Positions 16,047-25,859 of a DNA stretch of 64,000 bases are shown here, piece by piece. This DNA comes from Pseudomonadota bacterium. GTDB lineage: Bacteria > Pseudomonadota > Gammaproteobacteria > Xanthomonadales > Xanthomonadaceae. Location: contig JAFEFT010000021.1 in NCBI GenBank assembly GCA_018240435.1, forward strand, positions 1 to 64,000, in the 5' to 3' direction. The position numbers and the translations under genes were made by a program. The notes under the pieces are model-generated. The model searched no databases. It saw nothing but the letters and a program-made list of their open reading frames with translations, and had not been told where the DNA came from. Numbering within the stretch: the stretch's first letter is position 1; each line of letters starts with the position of its first letter.

Positions 16047-17759
16047 ATGGGTTCGCGACGGATTGCTGCAGCGTTGGTTGCCGCCGGTTGCCTGCTGGCG
16101 ATGCCGGCCGTGGCCGGTCTGGCCGCGGGCCCGGGGAACACCCCCTTCTGGATCGGGTTGAGCGATCCCGGCCAGGTCGATCAACAGGTTTCGCGGATGC
16201 TCGCCGAACATGCGGTGACGATCGCCGTGCGCCTGGCCGATGGCGGTGATGGCGGCCGCGCGGTCGTCGCACGTCTGAAAAAGGCGGCGCCACAGACGCC
16301 GGTGCTGATGTACGCCTGGGCCAGCCGCAACCTGCGCGGGCGGCCGGGGAGCGCCGGCATCATCGACTGGCTGGATCAGCATCCGGAGTGGCAGATCAAT
16401 ACCGGCTGGGGTCGCGCGCTGGCAGGGTTTCCCGACGTGACCAACGCCGCGTTCCAGAGCCGACTGGCCGGAAGCATCGCCGGTGCCGTGGCGCGCGGCG
16501 GTTTCGACGGCGTGGCGCTGGATCTGGCGATCCGCACGCCGCGCTACCGACCCGGTCCGTTGGCGCGCCTGTGCAAGGCCGATGCGACCTTTTGCCGAAA
16601 CTACGCGGCTGGCATGGATGCCACCTTCGACGCCATCCGTGGCAGTTTGCGCGGCAAGGCCGTTCTCTACAACGGCATCTGGAATCAGGGGCCCGGCTCG
16701 GTCGACGACCAACTTCTGCTGCTGGCGCATGCCGATGCGGCGATCGTCGAGTTTTTCGGTGGCGACGTGAAGGGCGATTCGCGCGGCTTCAGCCAGGATG
16801 TCCTGCCCTACCTGCAGGCGATGGCGAAGGTCCCGGACGACAAGAAGCTGTTCGTGTTCGGCCGCGCCTCGCGGCAATACGATGCCTACGCCGAAGACTA
16901 TGCGCGGCAGCGTTACCTGTATTGCGCCTACCTGCTCGGCGCGCGCAAGAACACATACTTCAAGTACCACGCGACGTTCCAGTCCGGCGTGCCGGAGGGG
17001 CGCAGCGGCGGCTTGTCGATCTACGCCGACTGGTCGACGAACCTCGGGGCGCCGAGCAAGGCCTACACGGTGCAGGCGAACATCTACTCACGGCCGTTTG
17101 CGCATGGGCTGGTGGTGGTCGCGCCCGATGATGGCAGCGGTGGCAGCTTCACCCTGCCGCGGACGATGTACTCCCCCGAGGGCGACACATATTCCGGAAC
17201 GGTGGCATTGCGGCCGGGACAGGGCCTGTTGCTGCTCGACGCCAAGCCGGCCGAGGACAACGACCAGCACTTGCTCGATCTGCGACTGGCAAGCGACTGG
17301 CCGGCGGCGACGCTCGGCGGTACCGCGGCCGCGCCGGTGCTGGACCTGCAGCCGGCGGCCGCGGGTGCGCATGACTTGCTGCTCGATCCGATCCGGACGC
17401 AGCGCCCGCGCAAGCTTCTGCGGCTGGGCGTGCGGCCGACCGATGCCAGCGCCGGGATCGATCTGCTCGTCGAAGTCGACGATTCGGAGCGTCGTTCGCA
17501 GTGGGCGATGATCCACATCGGCGTCAAGGGCGCGGCCGGTTCGGGCAACGGCGCCAGCGCGATCGGCTTTCGCATGCGTTCGCCGGCGCGGGCGGCGATG
17601 CCGTTGGTGAGTGGGCCGTCGGTGACCGCGGGCAACTGGCAGAACCTGGAACTGGATGGCGCCGCACTGCTGGCGAAGTCGGGCTTGACGTTTCGACGCT
17701 GGGATTTCGCGCGTTTCAATGGTGCGATCCAGGTCCGCGCGGTCACGCTGGCACGATAG
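16047..17759 (+). CDS. Exported putative glycoside hydrolase (GHL15-like TIM barrel)
   Basis: The 570-residue protein begins with a signal peptide (MGSRRIAAALVAAGCLLAMPAVAG). The start was chosen because GGAG lies 6 bp upstream and the signal peptide begins there. The middle, to about residue 400, looks like the hypothetical glycosyl hydrolase 15 family: PVLMYAWASRN, HPEWQINTGWG, FPDVTNAAFQSRL, GGFDGVALDLA and, near the end, the FAHGLVVVAPDD segment. A C-terminal part of about 150 residues resembles a beta-sandwich. Inside the locus it could trim or release polymer in the periplasm, but no member activity is known to me and no catalytic residues can be assigned with confidence. Confidence 0.7.
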   Translation: MGSRRIAAALVAAGCLLAMPAVAGLAAGPGNTPFWIGLSDPGQVDQQVSRMLAEHAVTIAVRLADGGDGGRAVVARLKKAAPQTPVLMYAWASRNLRGRPGSAGIIDWLDQHPEWQINTGWGRALAGFPDVTNAAFQSRLAGSIAGAVARGGFDGVALDLAIRTPRYRPGPLARLCKADATFCRNYAAGMDATFDAIRGSLRGKAVLYNGIWNQGPGSVDDQLLLLAHADAAIVEFFGGDVKGDSRGFSQDVLPYLQAMAKVPDDKKLFVFGRASRQYDAYAEDYARQRYLYCAYLLGARKNTYFKYHATFQSGVPEGRSGGLSIYADWSTNLGAPSKAYTVQANIYSRPFAHGLVVVAPDDGSGGSFTLPRTMYSPEGDTYSGTVALRPGQGLLLLDAKPAEDNDQHLLDLRLASDWPAATLGGTAAAPVLDLQPAAAGAHDLLLDPIRTQRPRKLLRLGVRPTDASAGIDLLVEVDDSERRSQWAMIHIGVKGAAGSGNGASAIGFRMRSPARAAMPLVSGPSVTAGNWQNLELDGAALLAKSGLTFRRWDFARFNGAIQVRAVTLAR

Positions 17760-18105
17760 GCAGGCGATGATCGAGGTGTTGGCCGGGCGGCGGGGATTGC
17801 CTGAGGCTCGGGCCGGCCGTTCGTGCGCAGGGGCGCGCGGGCAGGCTGGGGGGCGGGCGACGTCGACGCCGATCGGCCGCGACGCATGGCCGCGCTTGGC
17901 GGGTGTCGGGGAGGTGATCGCGCACTCGTCCTGCCGGCCGATCACCGCCCGATGATCCGCTGGTCGATGGCCGGCTGTTCAATGGCCGCGGCAATGATTG
18001 GCTGGAGTCCAGGCGCGTCTGAACTTATCATGACCGACCGTCGACGATAGCGGCGGCGGGATCGACTGGCCGCGTGTGCCAGGGTCGCGGTACTCGGCTC
18101 GGGAA
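17760..18105. other. 346-bp spacer inside the exopolysaccharide locus
   Basis: No convincing gene is seen. Short frames here are GC-rich noise without ribosome binding sites. TATCAT near 18027 could be a -10 element for the polymerase gene, but no -35 partner fits. The locus may therefore be two transcription units. Confidence 0.5.
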
Positions 18106-19662
18106 ATGGCAATGACACAACGTGTGCTGCGGACATTGATGCCATCCTCGCCGATCCTGCTGCTGGCAGCCGTTTCGGCCGGGCTGGCGATCGTGTCGCT
18201 GCTGTTCGGTGCATTGCTTTCCGACCTGGGTTCGTCGGAGTTGGTGGCGATCGGCTGGTCGATGTTCGCCGTCATTTGTTTCGCGGTCTGGGCGCGCAAG
18301 TCCTTCGACGTGTTCGAGCCGATCGTGCCGATGGCGATCTCCACTTTCATCGGCGGCACCCTGCGTTCGATGTACATCGCCTGGTCGCCGCGCGATTACA
18401 GCGTCGTCCAGTTTCTTGTCGGTGACATGACGCCGTCGCAATTGGCCCAATACGAGTTCATGGTGCCGATCGCGCTGGCATCGATGGCGCTGGGTTATCT
18501 GGCGTGGCGTGGACGGGTGCCGATCGAACGCCTGCCGGTGATGCGCAATACCCAGTGGCCGGCGGCACGCACGTTGCTCATCGCCGGAACATACGCGCTG
18601 CTCGGCATGATCGGCGTCTACATCCTGATCAAGAGCACCGGCATCTCCTTTGCCGGGCTGGCCGGCTTGTCGGCCAAGCGCACGATCGACTTGTCGAGCC
18701 AGGGCGGCGATCAGTACGCGCATGCCGGATATCTGCGCTGGCTGGCCGCTTGCCTGCGGGTGTCGTTGTTGTTGCTGTACATGGCGTGGGCCTCGCGCAA
18801 GGATGCCGACGGCAATCCCAAGCCATTCGGCCCGTTCCGGGCGATCGTGCTGGTCGGCCTGTTGCTGGCCTGCATGGTGTGGCCGGTGTTGAGCAGTTCG
18901 CGCACGGCGGTGATCGAAATCGTCTTCAACCTGATGGTCATCTACGTCTATGCCCGCAACCGCGGCAACTTCGGCCGTTTTTTCCGCATCTGCATGACCG
19001 TGCTGGTTTTCGCGCTGGTGGTGCTGGTCGGCATGGGGTTGTGGCGCAACCTGTCGCAGCGCGGCACCGTCACCCCGGCGCCGTTCCTGCAGACCTTCGC
19101 CGATCAGTCGCTGGGTTCGGGCAACTTCCTGCCGGCCGAGCGCGCCGCATTCATCATGGCCAATTACGGCGACCGGCCTTATCGCTACGGGTCGAGCTAT
19201 CTGGTCTGGCTGACCATGCCGATCCCCAAATCGCTGTGGCCCGACCGTCCGGACATCTCCGAGATGGACGATTTCGTGAAAGGCCAGATCTACGGGCGCG
19301 ACGTAATCCAGGGTGGCTATCCGCCGGGGATGATCGGCGAGGCCTACATCAACTTCGGCTATTTCGGCGTGCTGTTCATCCCGTTCCTGCTCGGTGCCCT
19401 GCAACGCTTCGTCTACGTGACGTTCCGGCCGCTGCTGGGCGTCAATCGCAATGCGACCTTGCTGTACGCGGCCATCCTGTGGGAGATCGGGTTCCAGGTG
19501 GCTGACCTGAACATTTCGCTGCTCATGGCCAACGTGATCACGACCGTGCTGCCGTTGCTGCTGGCATTCGCGTTCATGAAGAAGGCGCCGGCAGGGCTGG
19601 CTGCGCCGGCCGCGGCGGTCGCGCCGTTGCCGGCATTGGCGATCAAGGGCCGCCCCGCATGA
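18106..19662 (+). CDS. O-antigen/exopolysaccharide polymerase (Wzy-type)
   Basis: This 518-residue inner-membrane protein is expected to join repeat units on the periplasmic face. It has about ten to twelve hydrophobic helices and one large hydrophilic loop (about residues 320-420) containing FADQSLGSGNFLPAERAAF, MPIPKSLWPDRPDI and GYPPGMIGEAYINFGYFGV. The last resembles the conserved end of oligosaccharide repeat-unit polymerases. Such proteins are poorly conserved, so the assignment rests on topology, this loop and the setting between flippase and transferase genes. Two Met codons (18106 and 18112) are possible starts. Confidence 0.85.
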   Translation: MAMTQRVLRTLMPSSPILLLAAVSAGLAIVSLLFGALLSDLGSSELVAIGWSMFAVICFAVWARKSFDVFEPIVPMAISTFIGGTLRSMYIAWSPRDYSVVQFLVGDMTPSQLAQYEFMVPIALASMALGYLAWRGRVPIERLPVMRNTQWPAARTLLIAGTYALLGMIGVYILIKSTGISFAGLAGLSAKRTIDLSSQGGDQYAHAGYLRWLAACLRVSLLLLYMAWASRKDADGNPKPFGPFRAIVLVGLLLACMVWPVLSSSRTAVIEIVFNLMVIYVYARNRGNFGRFFRICMTVLVFALVVLVGMGLWRNLSQRGTVTPAPFLQTFADQSLGSGNFLPAERAAFIMANYGDRPYRYGSSYLVWLTMPIPKSLWPDRPDISEMDDFVKGQIYGRDVIQGGYPPGMIGEAYINFGYFGVLFIPFLLGALQRFVYVTFRPLLGVNRNATLLYAAILWEIGFQVADLNISLLMANVITTVLPLLLAFAFMKKAPAGLAAPAAAVAPLPALAIKGRPA

Positions 19663-19759
19663 ACGACGGTGCCCGGGATCGGGCGCGCCGCGTGCGCGCC
19701 CGTCGATGCCTGCGGGGCGCGTGGACGCAGTGGGTCGCGTTGCCGTGCAAGGCGGCGTC

Positions 19760-20659
19760 ATGACCGCGCTGCGGCTGCCGGACTTCGCCATCGTCGGCGC
19801 GCAAAAGTCCGCATCGACGTTCGTCCAGGATGCGCTGCGCACGCACCCGGACATCTTCATGCCGGCCGGCGAAACGCGGTTTTTCGAAGATCCGGAATAC
19901 GGCGACGGCAACCTTGCCGGGCTGGCCGCGTCGTTTGCCGATTGCCGGCAACGGCGGATCGGCATCAAGCGGCCCGACTACCTCGGGCGACCGGAAGTGC
20001 CGGCGCGGCTGCGCAGCGCCATTCCCGACCTGCGTGTCGTCGTGGTCCTGCGCCACCCGATCGATCGTCTGGTGTCGGCGTACTACTACTACATCAAGCT
20101 CGGCTTCCTGCCGGTGCTGGACATCAACGAGGCGATCGCGCGCTTGTTGCGTGGCGAGCCGATCGGCAACCCGAAATCGCGCGACCTGCTCGACTACGGC
20201 AATTACGCCACCCACCTGCAGCGATACTTCTCGCTGTTTCCGCGAGAGCAGATCAGGGTCTTGTTGCAAGAAGACGTCGTGGCCGGTGAGCGGGAGGCGA
20301 TCGCCGGGATTTGCACGTTCGTGGGCGTCGACCCGGCGCGCATGGGCGCCATGCCGCCGCGCGCGAACACCGGCGTATATCCGCTGCGTCGCCTGCGTTT
20401 CCTGACCCGGCGCAACCGCCATCTGTACGACTACGACGCCGTCACCGGCAAGCTCAAGCCGCACCCGATGACGATCGGCCGCTGGTTGCCCGCGGCCGCC
20501 ATCACCGCCGTCGATCGTCTGGTGCTGGCGCGCATGATCGGCAACCGCAAGCCGCGGCTTCACGAGAGCACGCAGGCCATGCTCGCCGAGTATTATCGTG
20601 CCCAGATCGAAGAGACCGCGCAGCTGCTCGGACGTGATCTGGGGGGGTGGCTGCGATGA
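19760..20659 (+). CDS. PAPS-dependent sulfotransferase
   Basis: Members move sulfate from PAPS to hydroxyl or amino groups of sugars. The 299-residue protein has the 5'-phosphosulfate loop GAQKSASTF (residues 13-21) and the 3'-phosphate motif VVLRHPIDRLVSAYY (about 94-109). LPDFAIVGAQK is the usual start of heparan-type sulfotransferases. The chosen ATG has AAGG 7 bp upstream; an earlier in-frame Met is not supported. The stop overlaps the start of a second sulfotransferase-like gene. In this setting it probably sulfates the polymer or its lipid-linked unit. No signal peptide is seen, so it should act in the cytoplasm. Confidence 0.9.
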   Translation: MTALRLPDFAIVGAQKSASTFVQDALRTHPDIFMPAGETRFFEDPEYGDGNLAGLAASFADCRQRRIGIKRPDYLGRPEVPARLRSAIPDLRVVVVLRHPIDRLVSAYYYYIKLGFLPVLDINEAIARLLRGEPIGNPKSRDLLDYGNYATHLQRYFSLFPREQIRVLLQEDVVAGEREAIAGICTFVGVDPARMGAMPPRANTGVYPLRRLRFLTRRNRHLYDYDAVTGKLKPHPMTIGRWLPAAAITAVDRLVLARMIGNRKPRLHESTQAMLAEYYRAQIEETAQLLGRDLGGWLR

Positions 20660-21408
20660 CCGGCCTGCGCACTCTGCTCGCACGCGGGCGATACGGATTT
20701 AGGGTGCGGATCTCGCACTTGCCGGCGATCTATCTGCCGATGGCGGCGCGCAAGCGGCGGATGGTCGGCCTGGATGGCGATCGCGACGCCGCCACGCCCG
20801 TGGTGATGGCGACGCAGCTGGTGATGGAGGCGTTCCCGCGCAGCGGCAACACCTTCGCGTACGCTGCGCTGCGATCGGTCGAGCCGACGCTGGAGATCGC
20901 ACACCACCTGCACGCGCCCGCGCAGTTGATCGCCGCGGCGCGAATGGGCAAGCCGGCGCTGGTGATCGTGCGGCAACCGCGTGATGCCGTCCTTTCTTTC
21001 CTGCTGCGCCATCCGGAACTCGGCACCCGGCAGGCGCTGGATGCGTGGATCGCCTTCCACGAAAAATTGCGACCTTGGGAGGATAGCCTGGTGGTGGCGA
21101 CATTCGATCAGGTCACCAGCGACTTTGGTCGAGTGATCGCCCGCGTCAATGGCCGCTTCGGGACATCGCTGGCGGTTTTCGAGCACACGCCCGGCAACGT
21201 CGCGGCCTGCTTTGCCGCCATCGAAGCGCGCAATGCCAAGCGCTTCGGCGCCGGCGCCGTGCAGGAATCCGGCGTCGCCAGGCCATCGGCCGAGCGCCAG
21301 CGAAACAAGGCGGACACCGAAGCGCGATGGGAGCGCGCGGTCCGTGCAGTCCGGCGTGCCCGGGCCGATGGGCTGTTCGCTCACTTCGAGCGCTTGAGCA
21401 GGCGCTGA
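20656..21408 (+). CDS. Second sulfotransferase-like P-loop protein
   Basis: The 250-residue product starts at an ATGA overlap with the preceding sulfotransferase. It has a different 5' loop, AFPRSGNTF (residues 59-67), and a 3'-phosphate motif VIVRQPRDAVLSF (103-115). Both are typical of sulfotransferase domain families. Sequence likeness to the neighbour beyond these motifs is low, so it is not a recent duplicate. A distinct acceptor site is likely. The C-terminal third is rich in Arg and Ala and gives no motif. Confidence 0.8.
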   Translation: MTGLRTLLARGRYGFRVRISHLPAIYLPMAARKRRMVGLDGDRDAATPVVMATQLVMEAFPRSGNTFAYAALRSVEPTLEIAHHLHAPAQLIAAARMGKPALVIVRQPRDAVLSFLLRHPELGTRQALDAWIAFHEKLRPWEDSLVVATFDQVTSDFGRVIARVNGRFGTSLAVFEHTPGNVAACFAAIEARNAKRFGAGAVQESGVARPSAERQRNKADTEARWERAVRAVRRARADGLFAHFERLSRR

Positions 21409-21561
21409 TGGCGATGGCGCCGGGCCGGTCGGCGAGGGTCGTGGCGGCGCCGATCGAGGCGATGATCGGATGTGGTTGTCCGTTTGCGACCGCGTTTTTG
21501 CGTTTGCCGACAGATGGGTGTTCGCCTCCATGGGCGAACTGGTTTCGGGATGGGGCGGGCG

Positions 21562-22671
21562 ATGGCTGAGGCAACGAGGATTTCCTATCTCGCACCGGTG
21601 TTCGAGCCGGCGATCGGCGGTGGCGTGGTGTACGTCGCCATCCTCGCCCGCGAGCTTCCTGCGCGCATTGCCGGCAGCGTGTTCGCCGTCGTCACCGAGG
21701 CCTACCCGGGGTCGCCCGCGCACGAGACGCGCGCCGATGGCAAGGTTGAAGTGCATCGGGTGTTCCCCTTTCGCGCCGGCCAATCGACGCGTGGCGTCGG
21801 CGCCTACGTCGCCTATGCGATGCAGAACGCGCAGTTCTTCGGGTTGTACCGCTGGCTGCCGCGCCGCGGCGTGCTGTTCGTCCATGGTTCGTTTTTCAAC
21901 AACCCGGGAGCGATCTGGCCCGCGCTGCGGCTGGTTCGTAGATTGCGCCCGCACTTGCGTCTGATCCTCGACCTGCGTGATCCGAAATTTCCCGCGTCCC
22001 TTGCCCGGAAGGCGAACTGGTTCGATGCGACGGTGAGTTGCTCGCGCAACATCAGCGCCCGCCTGCCCGGCGTCGAGCACTTGTGGGACATTCCGGTGAT
22101 GATCGAACAACGTCATTTCGACGTCGATGAATTGGCGGCGGTGCTTGTCAGGCACCGTCTGGAAGGACGGCGCTACGTCTTCAACGGCAGCGGCTTCAAC
22201 GAAGGCAAGGGCTCGTCGGAGTTGCTCGAATTGGTGCGCGAGATCCGCAAGCGGCAGCCGGACATCGTGCTGGCGGTGGCAGGCAAGCGGCGGCACTGGA
22301 CGCCGGCCATGGAATCGGCAGTGCGCGAGGGCTGGCTGCTGCCTCTGGGCATCATTGCCTCGATCGACGTGCGCGCGATTTCGGCGGCATCCTGGCTCGA
22401 TGCCAATCTGTCGCGCGTCGACAGCTTTCCTCGGCATTCGCTGGAAGCGCTTGCCAGTGGCGCACGCGTGCTGCTGCCTGCGGGGGTGCCGGAGTTCGCC
22501 GACACCTGTCCGGAACACATCGGCGATCCAGGCCGGGGCACCAGCGCGTTGGCCGAGCAGGCGATCGCGATTGCCGATGGCACCATCGGCAGCTGTCCTT
22601 ACCCGTGGCGCCAGCACCTTCCCGATGCGGTGATGGCGCAATACGTCGACCTGATTGCTTCGCTGCACTGA
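21562..22671 (+). CDS. Glycosyltransferase, GT4-like (GT-B fold)
   Basis: The 369-residue protein begins ISYLAPVFEPAIGGGVVYVAILARE, the usual GT-B N-terminal pattern with a Gly-rich loop. It carries YVFNGSGFNEGKGSSELLELV as the start of the second Rossmann domain and VDSFPRHSLEALASGARVL as the equivalent of the E-x7-E donor-binding motif, although the first glutamate is replaced. It should add one sugar to the growing repeat unit. Met codons at 21550 and 21562 are both possible; GGGGCGGG precedes the second. A spacer of about 150 bp separates it from the sulfotransferases. Confidence 0.82.
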   Translation: MAEATRISYLAPVFEPAIGGGVVYVAILARELPARIAGSVFAVVTEAYPGSPAHETRADGKVEVHRVFPFRAGQSTRGVGAYVAYAMQNAQFFGLYRWLPRRGVLFVHGSFFNNPGAIWPALRLVRRLRPHLRLILDLRDPKFPASLARKANWFDATVSCSRNISARLPGVEHLWDIPVMIEQRHFDVDELAAVLVRHRLEGRRYVFNGSGFNEGKGSSELLELVREIRKRQPDIVLAVAGKRRHWTPAMESAVREGWLLPLGIIASIDVRAISAASWLDANLSRVDSFPRHSLEALASGARVLLPAGVPEFADTCPEHIGDPGRGTSALAEQAIAIADGTIGSCPYPWRQHLPDAVMAQYVDLIASLH

Positions 22672-22735
22672 CCCTGCCGCGTCGCTGATCCCAAACCGTT
22701 CACCGATCCCACCATCGCCTTTCGCAGAGATACAC

Positions 22736-23476
22736 ATGCCGGCACCAGGTTTGCTCGCCAAGTTCGCCAAGCTGCGCCGGATCCTCGCGGTGCCGGGTTA
22801 TCGCGCAGCGTTGCGCAGGGGCGCGGCCGCCGGCGTCGAGCACGCACGCGTGCTGCGGCAGATTCCATGCCGAACGGTGGTCGACATCGGCGCCAATCGG
22901 GGCCAGTTCGCACTGGTGGCCAGGGCCTGCTTTCCGGCGGCGAACATCATCAGTTTCGAGCCGCTGGCGGCACCGGCCGACATCTTCGCGCGCGTGTTTG
23001 CCGGCGATGCGCAAACCCGGCTGGTGCGTGCGGCGATCGGCCCGACCCGTGGCCAGACGACGATCCATGTCTCGCAACGCGACGATTCGTCGTCGCTGCT
23101 GCCGATCACCCCGGCGCAGAACGAACTATTCCCGGGCACTGCCGAGGCGCGCACCGAGACCATCACGACCGCGCGTCTGGCCGAACATCTGGATGCCGAT
23201 GCGATCGCCGCGCCGGCCCTGCTCAAGCTCGACGTGCAGGGCTTCGAACTGCCGGCGCTGGAGGGATGCGAGGATCGCTTGCGCCATTTCGAGTGGATCT
23301 ACGCGGAGTGCTCGTTCGCCGAGCTGTACCAAGGGCAGGCGCTGGCCGACGAGGTGATCGCCTGGTTGCGGGACAGAGGGTTTCGTCTGGTGGGCGTGTA
23401 CAACATGTCCTACGACGAACGCGGCCGCGCCATCCAGGCCGATTTCCTGTTCCGCATCGTGGGCGGGCATGAATGA
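22736..23476 (+). CDS. FkbM-family methyltransferase
   Basis: The 246-residue SAM-dependent enzyme has motif I VVDIGANRGQF (about residues 48-58) followed by ISFEPLAAPADIF. KLDVQGFELPALEG and EWIYAECSFAELY complete the FkbM pattern. Family members O-methylate sugars in polysaccharides and natural products. In this locus it probably methylates a sugar of the repeat unit. Its stop overlaps the next start (ATGA). Confidence 0.88.
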   Translation: MPAPGLLAKFAKLRRILAVPGYRAALRRGAAAGVEHARVLRQIPCRTVVDIGANRGQFALVARACFPAANIISFEPLAAPADIFARVFAGDAQTRLVRAAIGPTRGQTTIHVSQRDDSSSLLPITPAQNELFPGTAEARTETITTARLAEHLDADAIAAPALLKLDVQGFELPALEGCEDRLRHFEWIYAECSFAELYQGQALADEVIAWLRDRGFRLVGVYNMSYDERGRAIQADFLFRIVGGHE

Positions 23477-24726
23477 ACATCCTCATTCATGGTCTCAACT
23501 ACGCACCCGAGCCGACCGGCACCGGCAAGTACACGGCCGAGATGGCGCAGTGGCTGGCGGCGCGCGGCCATCGCGTCGAGGTCGTCTGCGGGCTGCCGCA
23601 TTACCCGCAATGGAGCCTGGATCCGGACTACGCCGATGGTCGTGCCCGCGTCGAGCAGCGCGATGGCGTGCGCGTGCTGCGGGCGCCGCATTTCGTGCCG
23701 AGCGCGGACGCGCTGACCGCCGGCGCCCGCATCCGCCTTGAAACCAGCTTCACGCTGTCGTCCTTGCGCTACTGGCTGGGCCGCTTCTTCGGCCGTCGCC
23801 CGGATGTGGTGATCGCGGTGATGCCGCCGATGCAGGATGCCGTCTGGCCGCTGCTGTATCGCTGGCTGCGGCGCACGCCGTGGGTGTTGCACGTGCAGGA
23901 TCTCCAGGTCGATGCCGCGCTGCGCCTGAACATGCTCAAGGTAGGGCGGCTGGGCCGGGTGCTGTATTGGGTGGAAGGATTCCTGCTGCGCCATGCCACC
24001 CGGGTTTCGACCATCACCGAGGCAATGCGCGCGCGGATCGTCGAGAAGGGCGCCGCCCGCGAGCGCACCTGGCTGTTTCCGAATTGGTCGGACATTGCGA
24101 CGATCACGCCGGGGGCGCGCGACAACCCGTGGCGGCGGTCGCTGGGCCTGGCCGACGACGCGGTGCTGGTGCTTTATGCCGGCAACATGGGCGAAAAGCA
24201 GGGGCTGGATGCGGTGCTCGCTGTCGCGGCCGACTGCCGCGATGATCCGCATTTGCAATTCGTGATGGTCGGCGCCGGTGCGGCGTTGCCGCGCCTGCGC
24301 CAGCGAGCGGCGGAACTGGGCCTGCCCAACCTGCGTTTCCTGCCGGTGCAACCGCTCGAACGGCTGGGTGAAATGCTCGCCGCCGGCGACATCCATCTGG
24401 TCGTGCAAAAGCGCGATGCGGCCGATCTGGTGATGCCGTCCAAGCTCACCAACATCCTTGCCGCCGGTCGCGCCTGCGTCGCCACCGCCGATCCGGGAAC
24501 GGCGCTGCACGATGTGGTCGTCAGTGGTGGCGCCGGCCTTGCCGTCGCGCCCGGCGACCATGCGGCGCTGACCGCGGCGGTGCGTCAGCTGGCCGGTGAC
24601 GCGGCGCGGCGCGATGCCTGCGGCCTGCGCGCACGCGCCCATGCGGAACGACATCTCGACCGGGATCGCATCCTGGGCGAGTTCGAACAAAACCTGATTT
24701 CACTTTGCAAGCGAGGCGGTAAATGA
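23473..24726 (+). CDS. WcaI-family glycosyltransferase
   Basis: The 417-residue GT-B enzyme resembles colanic-acid WcaI, a probable fucosyltransferase: [20 protein letters not shown] at the N-terminus, [43 protein letters not shown] and [13 protein letters not shown]. It is coupled by an ATGA overlap both to the methyltransferase before it and to gmd after it. Being tied to the GDP-fucose genes supports a fucosyl donor. This is inference from family and position. Confidence 0.88.
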   Translation: MNILIHGLNYAPEPTGTGKYTAEMAQWLAARGHRVEVVCGLPHYPQWSLDPDYADGRARVEQRDGVRVLRAPHFVPSADALTAGARIRLETSFTLSSLRYWLGRFFGRRPDVVIAVMPPMQDAVWPLLYRWLRRTPWVLHVQDLQVDAALRLNMLKVGRLGRVLYWVEGFLLRHATRVSTITEAMRARIVEKGAARERTWLFPNWSDIATITPGARDNPWRRSLGLADDAVLVLYAGNMGEKQGLDAVLAVAADCRDDPHLQFVMVGAGAALPRLRQRAAELGLPNLRFLPVQPLERLGEMLAAGDIHLVVQKRDAADLVMPSKLTNILAAGRACVATADPGTALHDVVVSGGAGLAVAPGDHAALTAAVRQLAGDAARRDACGLRARAHAERHLDRDRILGEFEQNLISLCKRGGK

Positions 24727-25835
24727 AAAAGCGCGCACTGATCACCGGTGTCACCGGTCAGGACGGGGCCTATCTGGCCGAGTTGCTGCTCGACAAGGGC
24801 TACGAGGTGCACGGCATCAAACGCCGGGCGTCGTCGTTCAATACCGATCGCATCGATCACCTCTATCAGGACCCGCATGAAACCGATCGCCGATTCGTGC
24901 TGCATTACGGCGATCTGACCGATTCGACCAACCTGATCCGGGTCATGCAGCAGGTGCGGCCGGACGAGATCTACAACCTCGGCGCGCAAAGCCACGTCGC
25001 GGTCTCGTTCGAAAGCCCTGAGTACACCGCCAACAGCGATGCGATCGGCACCTTGCGGCTGCTCGAGGCGATCCGCATCCTCGGCATGGAAAAGACCGCA
25101 CGCTTCTACCAGGCCTCGACGTCCGAGTTGTACGGCAAGGTGATGGAGACCCCGCAGCGCGAGAGCACGCCGTTCTATCCGCGTTCACCGTATGGCGTGG
25201 CCAAGCTGTACGCGTACTGGATCACGGTCAACTACCGCGAGTCCTACGGCATGTACGCCTGCAACGGCATCCTGTTCAATCACGAGTCGCCGCTGCGCGG
25301 CGAGACCTTCGTGACGCGCAAGATCACCCGCGCGCTGGCGCGCATCTCGCTGGGCCTGCAAGATCGCCTGTACCTGGGCAACATGAACGCCCTGCGCGAT
25401 TGGGGCCACGCCCGCGACTACGTGCAGATGCAATGGATGATGCTGCAACAGGATCAGCCCGAGGATTTCGTCATCGCCACCGGCGAGCAGCATTCGGTGC
25501 GGGAGTTCGTCGAACGCGCCGCCGCCGAACTGGGCATCGGGATCGCCTTCGAGGGCGTCGGTGTCGACGAGGTCGGCAAGGTGGCGTCGGTTCCCGATGG
25601 CTCGCCATTGACGATCGGCGATGTCATCGTCGCCGTCGATCCGCGTTACTTCCGCCCGGCCGAGGTCGAGACCTTGCTCGGCGATGCCACCCGTGCTCGC
25701 GAGAAGCTCGGCTGGGTGCCGCAGATCGGTTTTGCGCAACTGGTGAGCGAAATGGTCGCCGGCGATCTGGCCATCGCCAAGCGCGATGCCATGGTCAAGG
25801 ATGCGGGCTTTCGCACCTTCTCCCACCATGAATGA
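24723..25835 (+). CDS. gmd: GDP-mannose 4,6-dehydratase
   Basis: It converts GDP-D-mannose to GDP-4-keto-6-deoxymannose, the first step to GDP-L-fucose. The 370 residues include the Rossmann motif [15 protein letters not shown], the active-site STSELYGK and the catalytic Tyr/Lys in [12 protein letters not shown] (Tyr near residue 156). [16 protein letters not shown] and WGHARDYV are also typical. The start overlaps the stop of the WcaI-type gene, and fcl follows 24 bp later. Confidence 0.97.
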   Translation: MKKRALITGVTGQDGAYLAELLLDKGYEVHGIKRRASSFNTDRIDHLYQDPHETDRRFVLHYGDLTDSTNLIRVMQQVRPDEIYNLGAQSHVAVSFESPEYTANSDAIGTLRLLEAIRILGMEKTARFYQASTSELYGKVMETPQRESTPFYPRSPYGVAKLYAYWITVNYRESYGMYACNGILFNHESPLRGETFVTRKITRALARISLGLQDRLYLGNMNALRDWGHARDYVQMQWMMLQQDQPEDFVIATGEQHSVREFVERAAAELGIGIAFEGVGVDEVGKVASVPDGSPLTIGDVIVAVDPRYFRPAEVETLLGDATRAREKLGWVPQIGFAQLVSEMVAGDLAIAKRDAMVKDAGFRTFSHHE

Positions 25836-25859
25836 CGGCAGCAACACGGAGCAGGCGCC

